Part shown: positions 8,286 through 17,890 of the stretch, piece after piece
Layout of the letters: each line of letters begins with the position of its first letter
Numbering within the stretch: position 1 is the stretch's first letter
Source of the DNA: Ruminococcus sp.
Lineage (GTDB): Bacteria; Bacillota; Clostridia; Oscillospirales; Ruminococcaceae
DNA: 64,000 nucleotides
Direction: 5' to 3'
Assembly (NCBI GenBank): GCA_020861185.1
Contig: JAJBSV010000008.1
Coordinates: forward strand, 186,001 to 250,000
Notes under the pieces: generated by a model
The model's input: only the letters and a program-made list of their open reading frames with translations
Told to the model about the DNA's origin: nothing
Databases searched by the model: none
Program-made: the position numbers and the translations under genes

Positions 8286-11231
8286 TCACTGATTTGCGGC
8301 AAAGTATTCTTCGATAGCTTCGACGATGGCGTCAGCAAGACCACTTTGCACCGTAGAATCGTTAAGTGCCATAGCTTCAGTGTAGTCTGTGACGAAGCCG
8401 CACTCAACCAATATCGACGGAAATTCCTGTTCAAGAGTTACAGCGAAGTAGTTATATTTTGCTCCCCTGTTGCGGTTCTTACCGTCCTTATAAACATAAT
8501 CCTCGTAGTATTCCGCCATCTTCTCTGCCACAAGCGTGGCAAAGGGTTCGGAGAATGGTGTGAAGTAGTAGGTTTCAACGCCTCGAACCCCTTCTCCGTT
8601 TGTTACACTGTTGCAGTGTATGGAGATATACAGGTCGGGGTCATATTTTCTTGCATATTCTGAGCGGTCGTAAACGCTGATATAAGTCGTGTCACTCGGA
8701 ATCATGTAAACTGTTGCACCTGCGGCTTGAAGCTTTGAAACGAGAACCTTTGCGATGGCGAGATTGATTACTCGTTCGACAACGTGACCGACGGCTCCGG
8801 GGTCCAAAGTGGTTGAACTGGTGTTATATCCGTGTCCCGGGTCGACCACTATAACCGCACCAGCAAGGCTCGAATTGTAGCCGTTGAATGTGAACGTCAG
8901 ATTTCCAGCATCGTCGTAATCCGCAGAGTATCCTGCGAATACGCCGCTCTTTCTGAGTTTGAGCTTAAGCTGAATCTTTGTCTCTCCGTCAACCGTCACG
9001 GTCTGCCACTCCGCACTGCTGAACAAAGAATCGGAGCTGAACGACGGGAGTCCCGAGTAACTCGTGACATAGTCGAACGTGATTATGACATAGTCCGGGT
9101 CGAAGCTACTGACGGAATATGTTCCGCTTACTCCCGTTCCGAATGTCAGAGGCGAATAGGAAATCGTAAACGGTGTCTGATAGTCGAGGTTGAATGTAAG
9201 AACCGTGTCGCCGTCGCTGTTGGTATACGAATTCGTCGTCTCTATAGAATTGTTCACTATCGTATAACCGTCGACAAGAGTGCAGTCGGACGCCTTGAGT
9301 CTTAAGCCTGATGCAGTCAGGTAGTACTTGACGGTCTGGCTTACGCCTTCGGATGTGACGCTGTAGGTGACTTCATTTACGAGTACGTCGATAGTTCCGG
9401 CAGGAAGTCTCGGTGAGGTCGGTATTGCAATAGCATCGGTCGAGTAGTAGTCATAAGCTAAGGTGTTGTCACTCTTTACAACGACAAGCTGAGTTGCTTC
9501 TGCTGTCGGCGAGATTGCATTGACGATTACTCTCGCTGCGGTTACATCTTCGTAGCTGAGATCCTTGTAGTTACCGCTGATGTAGATGTATCCCAAATCC
9601 TGCTCTTCGCCGACAATGCCCTCGGGAGCAGTGATTGTGCCGGTGAATATCGCATAGCTCGAGTTTTCGTCGAGGTCATCGGAGCCAGATGTCTGTTCTA
9701 CGAGTTTAATTGTTTCGCCGTCCAATGTTGCCGTGACTGTGGAGCCCGAGTATGCAACGACGCTGATTGAAATCTTTGTTGAGCCTTCGACATTCATGGT
9801 GGTTCCCTCTTCAGGCTCAACCGATTGGATAACGTCAACCTTCCTCATAATCTTATAGGTTACGACGTTGGCTTTATTTTGGAAGGTGAAGGTGTTCACA
9901 CCGACCTCAAGCTCTTCCTCAAAGTAGAAGTTTCCTGCCTCGTTGAGGGTTATGATATCGCCGTTGAAGTAAACGTCGAAGTTGGAGTCGTAAGTGCCCT
10001 GGAACTTTACGGTTGTCTCATAGGTTGTGTAATTCGTCTTGGTGGGAAGAACCATTTCAAGCTGAGTATAGAGCGAATCTGTGTCAATAAGACCGTCATA
10101 GTATTTTACAAGAGCATCGGTACTGCTTCCGACGTTCTTAACGAGAGATTCATATGAGCGGAAAATACTTCCCTGATATGCCGGGTAGTCTGCACACTCT
10201 TCGAGCTGTTTCAGAATTTGGTCAGATGCCCAAGAGGTATCGGACGTGCTTATTCTGTCGTTGGCATGGCTTATGAACATCGGAATGCCGCTTGCTTCGG
10301 CAAGCCCATTCCACCATGAAACAATACTTGTAAAGTTGAGTTCGGTTGATTGCAAGCCACCGTAGCAGGTGACTATCACGAAATCGGCATAACGGTTTTC
10401 GATATAAGCCTTGGTGTCTGAGTATCCGTCTGCAAGCGCTTCGAAATCATCCTTGGTGTCGGAACCGTCGGGGTCGTTCTCGTCGTTCATCCAAGCGTTT
10501 GTGGCGGCAAGACCCACGGCGACGGTATTGCTTGTCGAGTGAATTGCGTTGCTGACAAGGCTGAATATGTATTCGCTGTTGTCAAGAAGCCAATTCTCAT
10601 ATCCGATTCCTGAACCGTATTTAAGATAGTTTTCATAGCTGTTTTCATCGACATCGGCATAGTAGCCGTCGATTATGATTCCGTCTATCAGATACTTATT
10701 CGTGAGCTTATGAGCGCACTGTGAAAGATAGTCAATTCTGTCGCTGACGGTTTCAAGCTCGTTAGCTTCTATAGCGTCTTCCAAGTCAAATGTGATGTAG
10801 ACATAGTAGTTATGGTCTCTTGCGGCTTCGATAAGCATGTCGAGCGGCGAACCGTTGAGGTAGACCTTTGCGTCGATTTCATAATAGATAACGCCGTCAT
10901 AGCTTGTGTTGATGATAATCGTATTGAAGCCGTAGCTCTCGAGATTTGAGAATATATCGTTAATTTCTTCTGAAGTGATATCTGCCGATTGATCGATATC
11001 GGTGAAGAAATCGTAGCCGATGGTGATATAAGTGGCTCTCATGTCATCAGGGAAAGCGAATGCATCCTCTGCGGTTGCTGCTGTTACAATTTCAACGGTT
11101 TCTGCGCTTTCAACTGTTTCCTCATCGGAAACATCGTCGTCGGCGAACACAATCAAAGCCGTTCCGCTGTAGGGAAAGACCGTTGTAAAGAGAAGTACCA
11201 GAGATAATAGAACGGAAAGAGTTTTTTTCAT
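8286..11231 (-). CDS. Secreted N-acetylmuramoyl-L-alanine amidase with glycosidase-like N-terminal half
   Basis: 981 residues with a signal peptide (residues 1 to about 30, cut near VFA-DDD). Residues about 60-400 form a TIM-barrel-like region similar to the GHL/COG1649 glycosidase-like proteins (RATYITIGYDFF, YLIDGIIIDGYYAD). A long beta-rich Ig-like middle follows. From about 790 to the end is an Amidase_3 zinc domain with VVDPGHG, VVERVINL, ISIHCN and LVECGF, which hold the metal ligands His, Glu, His and the catalytic Glu. It should cleave stem peptides from peptidoglycan outside the cell. It lies 27 bp after the related lipoprotein gene and probably shares its transcript. Confidence 0.87.
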   Translation of the reverse strand: MKKTLSVLLSLVLLFTTVFPYSGTALIVFADDDVSDEETVESAETVEIVTAATAEDAFAFPDDMRATYITIGYDFFTDIDQSADITSEEINDIFSNLESYGFNTIIINTSYDGVIYYEIDAKVYLNGSPLDMLIEAARDHNYYVYITFDLEDAIEANELETVSDRIDYLSQCAHKLTNKYLIDGIIIDGYYADVDENSYENYLKYGSGIGYENWLLDNSEYIFSLVSNAIHSTSNTVAVGLAATNAWMNDENDPDGSDTKDDFEALADGYSDTKAYIENRYADFVIVTCYGGLQSTELNFTSIVSWWNGLAEASGIPMFISHANDRISTSDTSWASDQILKQLEECADYPAYQGSIFRSYESLVKNVGSSTDALVKYYDGLIDTDSLYTQLEMVLPTKTNYTTYETTVKFQGTYDSNFDVYFNGDIITLNEAGNFYFEEELEVGVNTFTFQNKANVVTYKIMRKVDVIQSVEPEEGTTMNVEGSTKISISVVAYSGSTVTATLDGETIKLVEQTSGSDDLDENSSYAIFTGTITAPEGIVGEEQDLGYIYISGNYKDLSYEDVTAARVIVNAISPTAEATQLVVVKSDNTLAYDYYSTDAIAIPTSPRLPAGTIDVLVNEVTYSVTSEGVSQTVKYYLTASGLRLKASDCTLVDGYTIVNNSIETTNSYTNSDGDTVLTFNLDYQTPFTISYSPLTFGTGVSGTYSVSSFDPDYVIITFDYVTSYSGLPSFSSDSLFSSAEWQTVTVDGETKIQLKLKLRKSGVFAGYSADYDDAGNLTFTFNGYNSSLAGAVIVVDPGHGYNTSSTTLDPGAVGHVVERVINLAIAKVLVSKLQAAGATVYMIPSDTTYISVYDRSEYARKYDPDLYISIHCNSVTNGEGVRGVETYYFTPFSEPFATLVAEKMAEYYEDYVYKDGKNRNRGAKYNYFAVTLEQEFPSILVECGFVTDYTEAMALNDSTVQSGLADAIVEAIEEYFAANQ

Positions 11232-11258
11232 GTGTTCACCTTTGCGGGTTGAGCCAAG

Positions 11259-13001
11259 TTAATAGTTGGCGAGGGACTTTATGAGGCTTGCGATTTCTCC
11301 TGAGAGAAGTGTGTCGGATGAACCGGCGACCAATGAGCTGTAGCGGTAATATGCACATCCCGAATAACCGGAAAGAGACGATATGTAATCGGTCTGCTTT
11401 GAAAGCACGCTTCCCGAACTCCACTCGGTTGTTGTTCCGACCTTGTATGCGGCGATTCCGCAGATTAGTTTTACCGATGAGCTTGTTACGATATCCTCCC
11501 ACTGAACAGCGGTTGTGTCAAACGGAAGGCTTCCCGAATAGCCATAATAAATCTGCGGGACGATGTAGTCAAGATATCCGGCTGTTGAGCACCAGAGCTC
11601 AACGTCGGCATAGAGCTTGTTTAAGTTGTTATCAAGATTTCCTTGTGGGGAAACTCCGAACAGAACGCTTGAATTGCAGGATTTGACGGTTGAATAGATT
11701 TCCTTGACAAGCTGGCTAACCGTATCCCTGCGCCATTGAGCGAGATTACTGCTTCCCGAAGCTGAAAATGCAAGCTTATCAAACGATTCATCGGTTGTGG
11801 GATAGAAATAATCGTCGATATGTATGCCGTCGACATCATAATTCAAGACGATTTCCGCAATGCCGGCACATATAAGTTGTCTGACCGCAGAATAAGCCGG
11901 ACTGAGCCAATAGTAGCCGGTGTCGCTGTCATAGACGAGATAGGTTCCGTTTGTGGAGCTTGAAGAATACCACTGCTTGAGAGTATATGATGAACTCATA
12001 GCCTCAAGATTCTTCTTGGTTGTTGTTCTCATGGGATTCACCCAAGCGTGGAACGAGAGTCCAAGCTTATGAGCCTCGGTAATCATAATTTCGAGCGGGT
12101 CATAAGAAGGCTTGTCCCCTATTGTTCCCGAATACGCGGATGTAAACGGATAGTAGCTTGAATAGTAGTAGGCATCGCCGAAGGCTCTGACGTGTACATA
12201 AACGGTATTACAGCCTAATGATGCTACATAGGCGAATGCTTCCGAAATGGATTCGGCAAATTCCGACTCGGTTGCTCCCGCAAGCATAGTGTCTATATCG
12301 AGGTACGCAAACCAGACAGCTTTTACGGTGGAATAATTGAGTGCGGTATAATTGCTTGTCCCGAGCTGTGAGACAATTTCATCTACGTCAACTTCGTCGT
12401 CAATGTCAACGTCTTCAGCGCTTGCGGTTGTAGTGGTAGCAGACGTGACAGCTGAAGCAGTCGTTGTTACGGTAGTGGCGGCTGTAGTTACTGTGGTTGT
12501 AGCAACCGTTGTGGTTTCTTCGTCTTCTTCATACACATCAGAAAGATATCTTCCGTTTACGAAATACTCGCTGTTCTTAAACTCGATTCGGTACCAACCG
12601 TTGGAGACAATCCCCGTAACATTGACGCTTTCACCCTTGTCAAGATGACCGATTCTGTCACTGTCGGCATCGGGAAACTGTCTTACGTTTACAGACGCCA
12701 CAGCATACATTACTGCTTCATAATCAGTTACTGTATAGTCTGCGGATATTTCCGTCTCGATAATCGCTGTCGTTTCGGAATTGCTTTCCGGCGCCGTGGT
12801 GACAGAAGAATCGGAGGTTTCTATTGTTGAGTAGACCGGAGCTGTCTCTGCTTCGGTAGAAGTTGCCTGAGTGGTAATCGAGGCATAGGTTTCAATCGTT
12901 ATGGAGCCGGTCGTATCGCCTGACGAAGCTCTTTGTGTGCATGACGTGAGAGTCAGGATAGTGAAAACAAGAGTAAAAAGCAATACTGATTTTTTCATCA
13001 T
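11259..13001 (-). CDS. SH3-domain lipoprotein with GHL-type glycosidase-like domain
   Basis: 580 residues. The signal ends in the lipobox LTSC at about residues 18-21, so the protein is lipid-anchored. A Ser/Thr-rich segment is followed by a bacterial SH3 domain (about 108-165; VNVRQFPDADSDRIGHL), a Thr/Ala/Val linker, and from about 225 a COG1649 (DUF187) barrel with FHAWVNPMR and VDGIHIDDYF, the conserved regions of glycoside-hydrolase-like 10 proteins. A role in binding and trimming the cell wall is likely; the substrate is unknown. The gene heads a two-gene operon with the amidase. Confidence 0.85.
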   Translation of the reverse strand: MMKKSVLLFTLVFTILTLTSCTQRASSGDTTGSITIETYASITTQATSTEAETAPVYSTIETSDSSVTTAPESNSETTAIIETEISADYTVTDYEAVMYAVASVNVRQFPDADSDRIGHLDKGESVNVTGIVSNGWYRIEFKNSEYFVNGRYLSDVYEEDEETTTVATTTVTTAATTVTTTASAVTSATTTTASAEDVDIDDEVDVDEIVSQLGTSNYTALNYSTVKAVWFAYLDIDTMLAGATESEFAESISEAFAYVASLGCNTVYVHVRAFGDAYYYSSYYPFTSAYSGTIGDKPSYDPLEIMITEAHKLGLSFHAWVNPMRTTTKKNLEAMSSSYTLKQWYSSSSTNGTYLVYDSDTGYYWLSPAYSAVRQLICAGIAEIVLNYDVDGIHIDDYFYPTTDESFDKLAFSASGSSNLAQWRRDTVSQLVKEIYSTVKSCNSSVLFGVSPQGNLDNNLNKLYADVELWCSTAGYLDYIVPQIYYGYSGSLPFDTTAVQWEDIVTSSSVKLICGIAAYKVGTTTEWSSGSVLSKQTDYISSLSGYSGCAYYRYSSLVAGSSDTLLSGEIASLIKSLANY

Positions 13002-13051
13002 GACCTCCGAGAAAACATGTACACACCGACGAACCTACGCTGACAGCTATG

Positions 13052-13080
13052 ATTATACCATTTTCCGAGCAATATTACAA
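13052..13080 (-). promoter_or_regulatory. Sigma-A promoter of the cell-wall hydrolase operon
   Basis: Minus strand TTGTAA, 17 bp, TATAAT, about 50 bp before the lipoprotein start and divergent from the perR promoter. Confidence 0.6.
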
Positions 13081-13146
13081 GAGCTTTATGTCGACAATAT
13101 CTGCTAATCTCAGAGAATATTTTCTGAAAAATATTCTGAAAAGCTC

Positions 13147-13175
13147 TTGACAAGACTGCTGTCATATGTTATCAT
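13147..13175 (+). promoter_or_regulatory. Sigma-A promoter of the PerR-like gene
   Basis: TTGACA at 13147-13152, 17 bp, TATCAT at 13170-13175. The expected start point is inside the adjacent PerR box. Confidence 0.7.
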
Positions 13176-13178
13176 AAA

Positions 13179-13195
13179 TCAAGAATCATTCTTAA
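13179..13195 (+). promoter_or_regulatory. PerR/Fur-type operator box
   Basis: A perfect 6-1-6 inverted repeat AAGAAT-C-ATTCTT (13181-13193) sits just after the -10 box. It matches the core of the PerR consensus TTATAATNATTATAA/TTAGAATNATTCTAA. It probably mediates autoregulation and co-control of the rubrerythrin gene downstream. Confidence 0.65.
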
Positions 13196-13209
13196 TTTTG
13201 GTGATGAGC

Positions 13210-13596
13210 ATGACAAAACAGCGACAACTGATAAAGGAGATTATATACAGCTCCGACCGCCACCTCACCGCCGAGGAAATTTTCACCGAGGCGAGAAAGA
13301 GTATGCCGAGCATTGCCCTCGGAACTGTTTATCGCAACCTGGGAAAGCTTTGTGAGGACAAGGAAATAAGGCTCATAAGTCTTCGTGGGTTTTCCGACTG
13401 CTATGATAAGTCATTCCTGCCGCATGGACACCTCATCTGCAATTCCTGCGGAAGGGTTGACGACTTCCCTATTGACGATATAGGAGAAGAGCTTTCCGAC
13501 AGGCTTGGGGTTAATTTCATCTATTACGATGTCAACGCTCACTACATATGTGAAGATTGCAAACAAAAAAATATGGTTACTGACGACAGTTTATAA
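13210..13596 (+). CDS. perR: Fur/PerR family peroxide-responsive repressor
   Basis: 128 residues. Winged-helix part with [12 protein letters not shown] and [10 protein letters not shown], then the regulatory part with [10 protein letters not shown] and HYICEDC, giving two CxxC zinc pairs and the His-x-His metal site of the Fur family. The PerR assignment over Fur rests on the adjacent rubrerythrin and the PerR-like box at its own promoter. The start is chosen at 13210: GGTGAT, complementary to the 16S rRNA tail, ends 4 bp before this ATG. An alternative ATG lies at 13204. Rubrerythrin follows 44 bp downstream. Confidence 0.85.
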   Translation: MTKQRQLIKEIIYSSDRHLTAEEIFTEARKSMPSIALGTVYRNLGKLCEDKEIRLISLRGFSDCYDKSFLPHGHLICNSCGRVDDFPIDDIGEELSDRLGVNFIYYDVNAHYICEDCKQKNMVTDDSL

Positions 13597-13640
13597 AACT
13601 GTCGTGTAATATAAAAACTAAACACAAAGGAGAACTCGAA

Positions 13641-14174
13641 ATGGAACTTAAAGGAACAAAAACCGAACAGAATCTTATGACTGCATTTGCCGGTGAATCT
13701 CAGGCAAGAAATAAGTATACATACTTTGCTTCTGTTGCAAAGAAGGAAGGCTATGAGCAGATAGCTGAGATTTTCCTCAAGACCGCTGAGAACGAGAAGG
13801 AGCACGCAAAGCTCTGGTTCAAGGCTCTTGACGGAATCGGCTCTACTCCCGAGAACCTCAAGGCTGCCGCCGAGGGCGAAAACTATGAGTGGACGGATAT
13901 GTACGCTACCTTCGCCAAGGAAGCTGAGGAAGAGGGCTTCAAGGTTCTTGCCGCTCAGTTCAGAATGGTCGGTGATATTGAGAAGGCTCACGAAGAGAGA
14001 TATCTTAAGCTTCTTGACAACGTTGAGATGCAGAAGGTATTTGAAAAGAGCGAAGAGACTATGTGGGAGTGCCGCAACTGCGGACATCTTGTCATCGGCA
14101 AGAAGGCTCCGGCTGTCTGCCCTGTATGCGCTCACCCCAGAAGCTTCTTCGAAGTAAGAAAAGAAAATTACTAA
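13641..14174 (+). CDS. rbr: Rubrerythrin
   Basis: 177 residues. N-terminal ferritin-like four-helix bundle with di-iron ligands in [19 protein letters not shown] and [11 protein letters not shown], and a C-terminal rubredoxin-like domain with CRNCG and CPVCAHP holding a single iron. Rubrerythrin reduces hydrogen peroxide in the cytoplasm of anaerobes. AAAGGAG lies before the ATG. The gene follows perR closely and is probably derepressed by peroxide together with it. A hairpin terminator follows. Confidence 0.96.
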   Translation: MELKGTKTEQNLMTAFAGESQARNKYTYFASVAKKEGYEQIAEIFLKTAENEKEHAKLWFKALDGIGSTPENLKAAAEGENYEWTDMYATFAKEAEEEGFKVLAAQFRMVGDIEKAHEERYLKLLDNVEMQKVFEKSEETMWECRNCGHLVIGKKAPAVCPVCAHPRSFFEVRKENY

Positions 14175-14187
14175 TCCTACTTCCATG

Positions 14188-14222
14188 GAGCCCTGAGATT
14201 TATTCTCGGGGCTCTTATTCCA
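14188..14222 (+). terminator. Terminator after rubrerythrin
   Basis: 10-bp stem GAGCCCTGAG / CTCGGGGCTC (one G-T pair) with a 7-base loop, followed by TTATTCC. Confidence 0.65.
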
Positions 14223-14261
14223 TTGTAATTTTTTCTGACAAGTTCTGACAAGGAGATAAAT

Positions 14262-14993
14262 ATGCGGCTTTTGATTGTAAGACATGCGGATCCCGACTAT
14301 TCCATAGATTCTCTCACCGAAAAGGGTTGGCGAGAGGCGGAGCTCTTGAGTGACAGGCTATCGAAGCTTGATGTAAAGGCTTTCTACTGTTCACCTCTCG
14401 GACGTGCTAAGGACACCGCTTCCCTGACACTTAAGAAGATGGGGAGAGAGGCTGAGACCCTCGAATGGCTCAAAGAATTTTACTATTGTCAGGTAACTCC
14501 GCCATATCTCGAAGAAGGTAAAACGGTTATAACATGGGACTTCATGCCTTCGTTCTTCACAAAGTGCGATGACCTCTATGATAAAGACAAGTTTATGCAC
14601 GTTGATTTTATGGAGAAGGGCGGCTACCCTGCTCTTTACAAAGCAGTTACGGATGGGCTTGATGAACTTTTAGAAAAGCATGGCTATCGTCGAAATGGCA
14701 GATACTATAATGCCGTAAATCCAAACAGAGATACCATCGTTCTTTTCTGTCACTTCGGAATCGAGTGCCAGCTTCTTGGGCATCTTCTGAGCGTATCCCC
14801 TGTTGTTCTCGGACAGAATTTCTGCGCGGCGCCGTCTTCTGTTACCACACTTTACACCGAAGAGCGCGAACAAGGCATAGCTTCATTCAGAATGGCGGCA
14901 TTCGGTGATACTTCGCATTTGTATGCCGCAGGAGAAGAGCCTGCAATTTCCGCAAGATTCTGTGAGACGTTCGATTCTGACGAACGGCACTGA
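14262..14993 (+). CDS. Histidine phosphatase superfamily protein
   Basis: 243 residues. The N-terminal LLIVRHADPDY contains the RH catalytic motif, followed by YCSPLGRAKDTA with the second arginine and, near residue 165, LFCHFGIECQ with the distal histidine. These are the features of the phosphoglycerate-mutase-like phosphatase branch. The substrate cannot be told from the sequence. It is longer than the usual roughly 200 residues owing to an insertion around residues 65-130. Start supported by AAGGAGA 6 bp before the ATG. Confidence 0.85.
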   Translation: MRLLIVRHADPDYSIDSLTEKGWREAELLSDRLSKLDVKAFYCSPLGRAKDTASLTLKKMGREAETLEWLKEFYYCQVTPPYLEEGKTVITWDFMPSFFTKCDDLYDKDKFMHVDFMEKGGYPALYKAVTDGLDELLEKHGYRRNGRYYNAVNPNRDTIVLFCHFGIECQLLGHLLSVSPVVLGQNFCAAPSSVTTLYTEEREQGIASFRMAAFGDTSHLYAAGEEPAISARFCETFDSDERH

Positions 14994-15008
14994 TAATTGA
15001 TAATACAG

Positions 15009-15040
15009 AAATCCGTCGGCGTGTAACCGACGGATTTTTT
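15009..15040. terminator. Bidirectional terminator between the phosphatase and uvrA
   Basis: 11-bp stem AAATCCGTCGG / CCGACGGATTT with a 7-base loop, followed by T7 on the plus strand. On the minus strand it lies directly after the uvrA stop codon. Confidence 0.8.
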
Positions 15041-17886
15041 TATCTCCATTCGAGAGCTTTTTTGAGGTATTGCCCGGTGTAAGAATTCGGATTTTCAGCG
15101 ACTTCCTCGGGAGTGCCGGTTGCAATTACCGTACCTCCGCCGGAACCTCCTTCGGGACCCAAGTCGATGATATAGTCTGCACACTTTATGACATCAAGAT
15201 TGTGCTCTATGACGACTACCGTGTTGCCGTTATCGCAGAGCTGTTCGAGCATGTCAATGAGTCTTGCAACGTCGTCGGTGTGAAGTCCAGTCGTGGGCTC
15301 GTCGAGGATGTATATCGTTCTGCCAGTAGCTTTTCTCGAAAGCTCGGTCGCAAGCTTGACGCGCTGGGCTTCACCGCCTGAAAGAGTGGTCGAGGGCTGT
15401 CCTAACTTCAGATACCCCAAGCCAACATCCTTGAGAGTTTTAATCTTCCGATAAATCTTCGGCATATTCTCAAAGAACGAGCAGGCTTCCTCGATGGTCA
15501 TGTCGAGTACGTCCGCAATGCTCTTGCCCTTATACTTGACCTCGAGTGTTTCCCTATTGTAGCGTGAGCCGTGGCAGACCTCGCAAGGAACGTAGACATC
15601 CGGCAGGAAGTGCATTTCTATCTTGATGATGCCGTCACCCTCACAGGCTTCGCATCTGCCGCCCCTGACGTTGAATGAGAAGCGCCCTTGGGTGTATCCT
15701 CTCATCTTGGCGTCGTTTGTCATAGCGAATAACTCACGGATGTCGTTAAATACCCCTGTATATGTTGCAGGGTTGGAGCGAGGGGTTCTTCCTATCGGAG
15801 ATTGGTCGATATTTATAACCTTATCGAGGTTTTCGAGACCTTCAATTTTCTTGAAGGTTCCGGGAACAATCTTTGCCCGGTTGAGCTTGACAGCAAGCTC
15901 CTTATATAGAATTTCGTTGACAAGCGAACTCTTGCCGCTACCCGATACACCGGTTACACAGGTGAACGTCCCAAGAGGAAAATCGACATTTATCTTCTGC
16001 AGATTGTTTTCTGCGGCGCCTATTACTCTGAGCTTAGCACCGCTTCCCTTTCTTCTTTCGCTTGGAATCGGAATTTTTCTCCTGCCGCTCAGATATGCGC
16101 CGGTTATCGAACGTTCGCAGTTCATGATGTCCTGCGGTGTTCCCGTACAGACAATTTCACCGCCGTGAACTCCGGCACCCGGTCCTACATCGACGATATA
16201 GTCAGCCGCAAGCATTGTCTCTTCATCATGTTCAACAACTATGAGTGTGTTGCCTAAGTCTCTGAGCCTCTTTAGTGAAGCTATCAGCTTGGCGTTGTCT
16301 CTTTGATGAAGACCGATACTCGGCTCGTCCAAAATATATAGAACACCGACGAGCGAGGAACCAATCTGTGTTGCAAGCCTTATTCGTTGGCTTTCGCCAC
16401 CGGAAAGTGTTGAGCTTGAACGGGACAACGATAAGTAATCAAGACCGACGTTCTTAAGAAATCCTAATCTTGATTTAATCTCTTTCAGAATCTGTGAAGC
16501 GATAAGTAGTTCACGCTCAGTAAGCTGAAGGTTATCGAAGAAGTCAATAGTGTCGCTTATTGAGAGCTTGCAGAGCTCGGCAATGTTTAATCCGCCCACG
16601 GTTACACCCAAAACTTCTTTTTTAAGTCTGTCGCCGTGGCATGTCTTGCACTTAACTTCGCTCATGTATTCTTCAATTTTGGCTTTAGTCGCATCGCTTT
16701 CCGATGAGCGATAACGCCTGTCAAGATTGTTTATAACACCCTCAAACGGCTGAATCCAGTATCCCCCGCCCCATTCTTCGGGACGCTTGAACGAAAGCTT
16801 TTGTCCTTGGGTCCCATACAGGAATATATCTATCGCATCCTTCGGCAAATCCTTGATTGGTGTGTCAAGAGAGATTCCATACTTCTCACTGATGGCGTTG
16901 TAGTAAATCATCGTAAATGAATCGTCGTTCAAAGTATTCCAACCGTCGGCTCTGATTCCGCCCTGTCTGATTGTCAGCTCGTCGTTCGGGATAACCTTCT
17001 TGGGGTCGACCTGTAAGAACATTCCGAGACCCGTGCAGTCTGGGCAAGCTCCGTATGGGTTATTAAACGAGAACATTCTTGGGGATAGCTCTTCGATTGA
17101 AACACCATGCTCCGGGCAGGCGTAGTTCTGCGAGAACATCATTTCTTTACCGTCAATTACGTCTACAACTGCGAGCCCGCCGGAAAGTGAAGTTACAATT
17201 TCAATGCTTCCGGAAAGCCTTGAGCGGATTTCCGGTTTTATTACAAGGCGGTCGACAACCACCTCGATTGTGTGCTTTTTGTTCTTTTCAAGCTTGATTT
17301 TTTCCGCAAGGTCGTAGATTATGCCGTCGATTCTTACTCTCACATATCCGGATTTCTTGAGCTGTTCGAGCTCTTTGACATATTCGCCCTTTCTGCCTCT
17401 GACTATTGGAGCAAGGAGCTGAATCTTGGTGCCCTCCGGAAGCTCCATTATCCTGTCGACAATCTGGTCAACAGACTGCCTTTTGATTTCCCTTCCGCAG
17501 ACAGGACAGTGAGGAACACCGATTCTGGCGTAGAGGAGTCTTAAGTAGTCGTAAATTTCGGTTACGGTTCCGACAGTCGAACGGGGATTGTTTGAAGTGG
17601 TTTTCTGGTCAATGGAAATTGCGGGAGAAAGCCCGTCAATGCTGTCGACATCCGGTTTGTCCATCTGCCCCAGGAACATTCTTGCATACGAGGAAAGGCT
17701 TTCAATATACCTTCTCTGTCCATCGGCAAATATTGTATCAAAAGCCAAAGAAGATTTTCCTGAGCCTGAAAGACCGGTGAACACCACAAATTTGTCCCTC
17801 GGAATGGTTACATCTATATTTTTGAGATTATGTTCTCTTGCACCTTTTATTACTATCTGATTGTTTCCGACAGTTTCGTTTTCCAT
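15040..17886 (-). CDS. uvrA: Excinuclease ABC subunit A
   Basis: 948 residues, full length. Two ABC ATPase modules: Walker [14 protein letters not shown] near residue 35 with signature [12 protein letters not shown], and a second Walker [14 protein letters not shown] with [12 protein letters not shown]. Zinc fingers appear as [14 protein letters not shown] and [18 protein letters not shown]. UvrA recognises bulky DNA lesions with UvrB in nucleotide excision repair. It starts 4 bp after uvrB, with GGAAGGAT overlapping the end of that gene, so the two form an operon. Confidence 0.98.
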   Translation of the reverse strand: MENETVGNNQIVIKGAREHNLKNIDVTIPRDKFVVFTGLSGSGKSSLAFDTIFADGQRRYIESLSSYARMFLGQMDKPDVDSIDGLSPAISIDQKTTSNNPRSTVGTVTEIYDYLRLLYARIGVPHCPVCGREIKRQSVDQIVDRIMELPEGTKIQLLAPIVRGRKGEYVKELEQLKKSGYVRVRIDGIIYDLAEKIKLEKNKKHTIEVVVDRLVIKPEIRSRLSGSIEIVTSLSGGLAVVDVIDGKEMMFSQNYACPEHGVSIEELSPRMFSFNNPYGACPDCTGLGMFLQVDPKKVIPNDELTIRQGGIRADGWNTLNDDSFTMIYYNAISEKYGISLDTPIKDLPKDAIDIFLYGTQGQKLSFKRPEEWGGGYWIQPFEGVINNLDRRYRSSESDATKAKIEEYMSEVKCKTCHGDRLKKEVLGVTVGGLNIAELCKLSISDTIDFFDNLQLTERELLIASQILKEIKSRLGFLKNVGLDYLSLSRSSSTLSGGESQRIRLATQIGSSLVGVLYILDEPSIGLHQRDNAKLIASLKRLRDLGNTLIVVEHDEETMLAADYIVDVGPGAGVHGGEIVCTGTPQDIMNCERSITGAYLSGRRKIPIPSERRKGSGAKLRVIGAAENNLQKINVDFPLGTFTCVTGVSGSGKSSLVNEILYKELAVKLNRAKIVPGTFKKIEGLENLDKVINIDQSPIGRTPRSNPATYTGVFNDIRELFAMTNDAKMRGYTQGRFSFNVRGGRCEACEGDGIIKIEMHFLPDVYVPCEVCHGSRYNRETLEVKYKGKSIADVLDMTIEEACSFFENMPKIYRKIKTLKDVGLGYLKLGQPSTTLSGGEAQRVKLATELSRKATGRTIYILDEPTTGLHTDDVARLIDMLEQLCDNGNTVVVIEHNLDVIKCADYIIDLGPEGGSGGGTVIATGTPEEVAENPNSYTGQYLKKALEWR

Positions 17887-17890
17887 ATAA

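Noticed and set aside
13542-14285. Long antisense open frame opposite rubrerythrin
   Set aside because: It mirrors a clear rubrerythrin gene; the product is Leu/Ser-rich with no family features or start signal.
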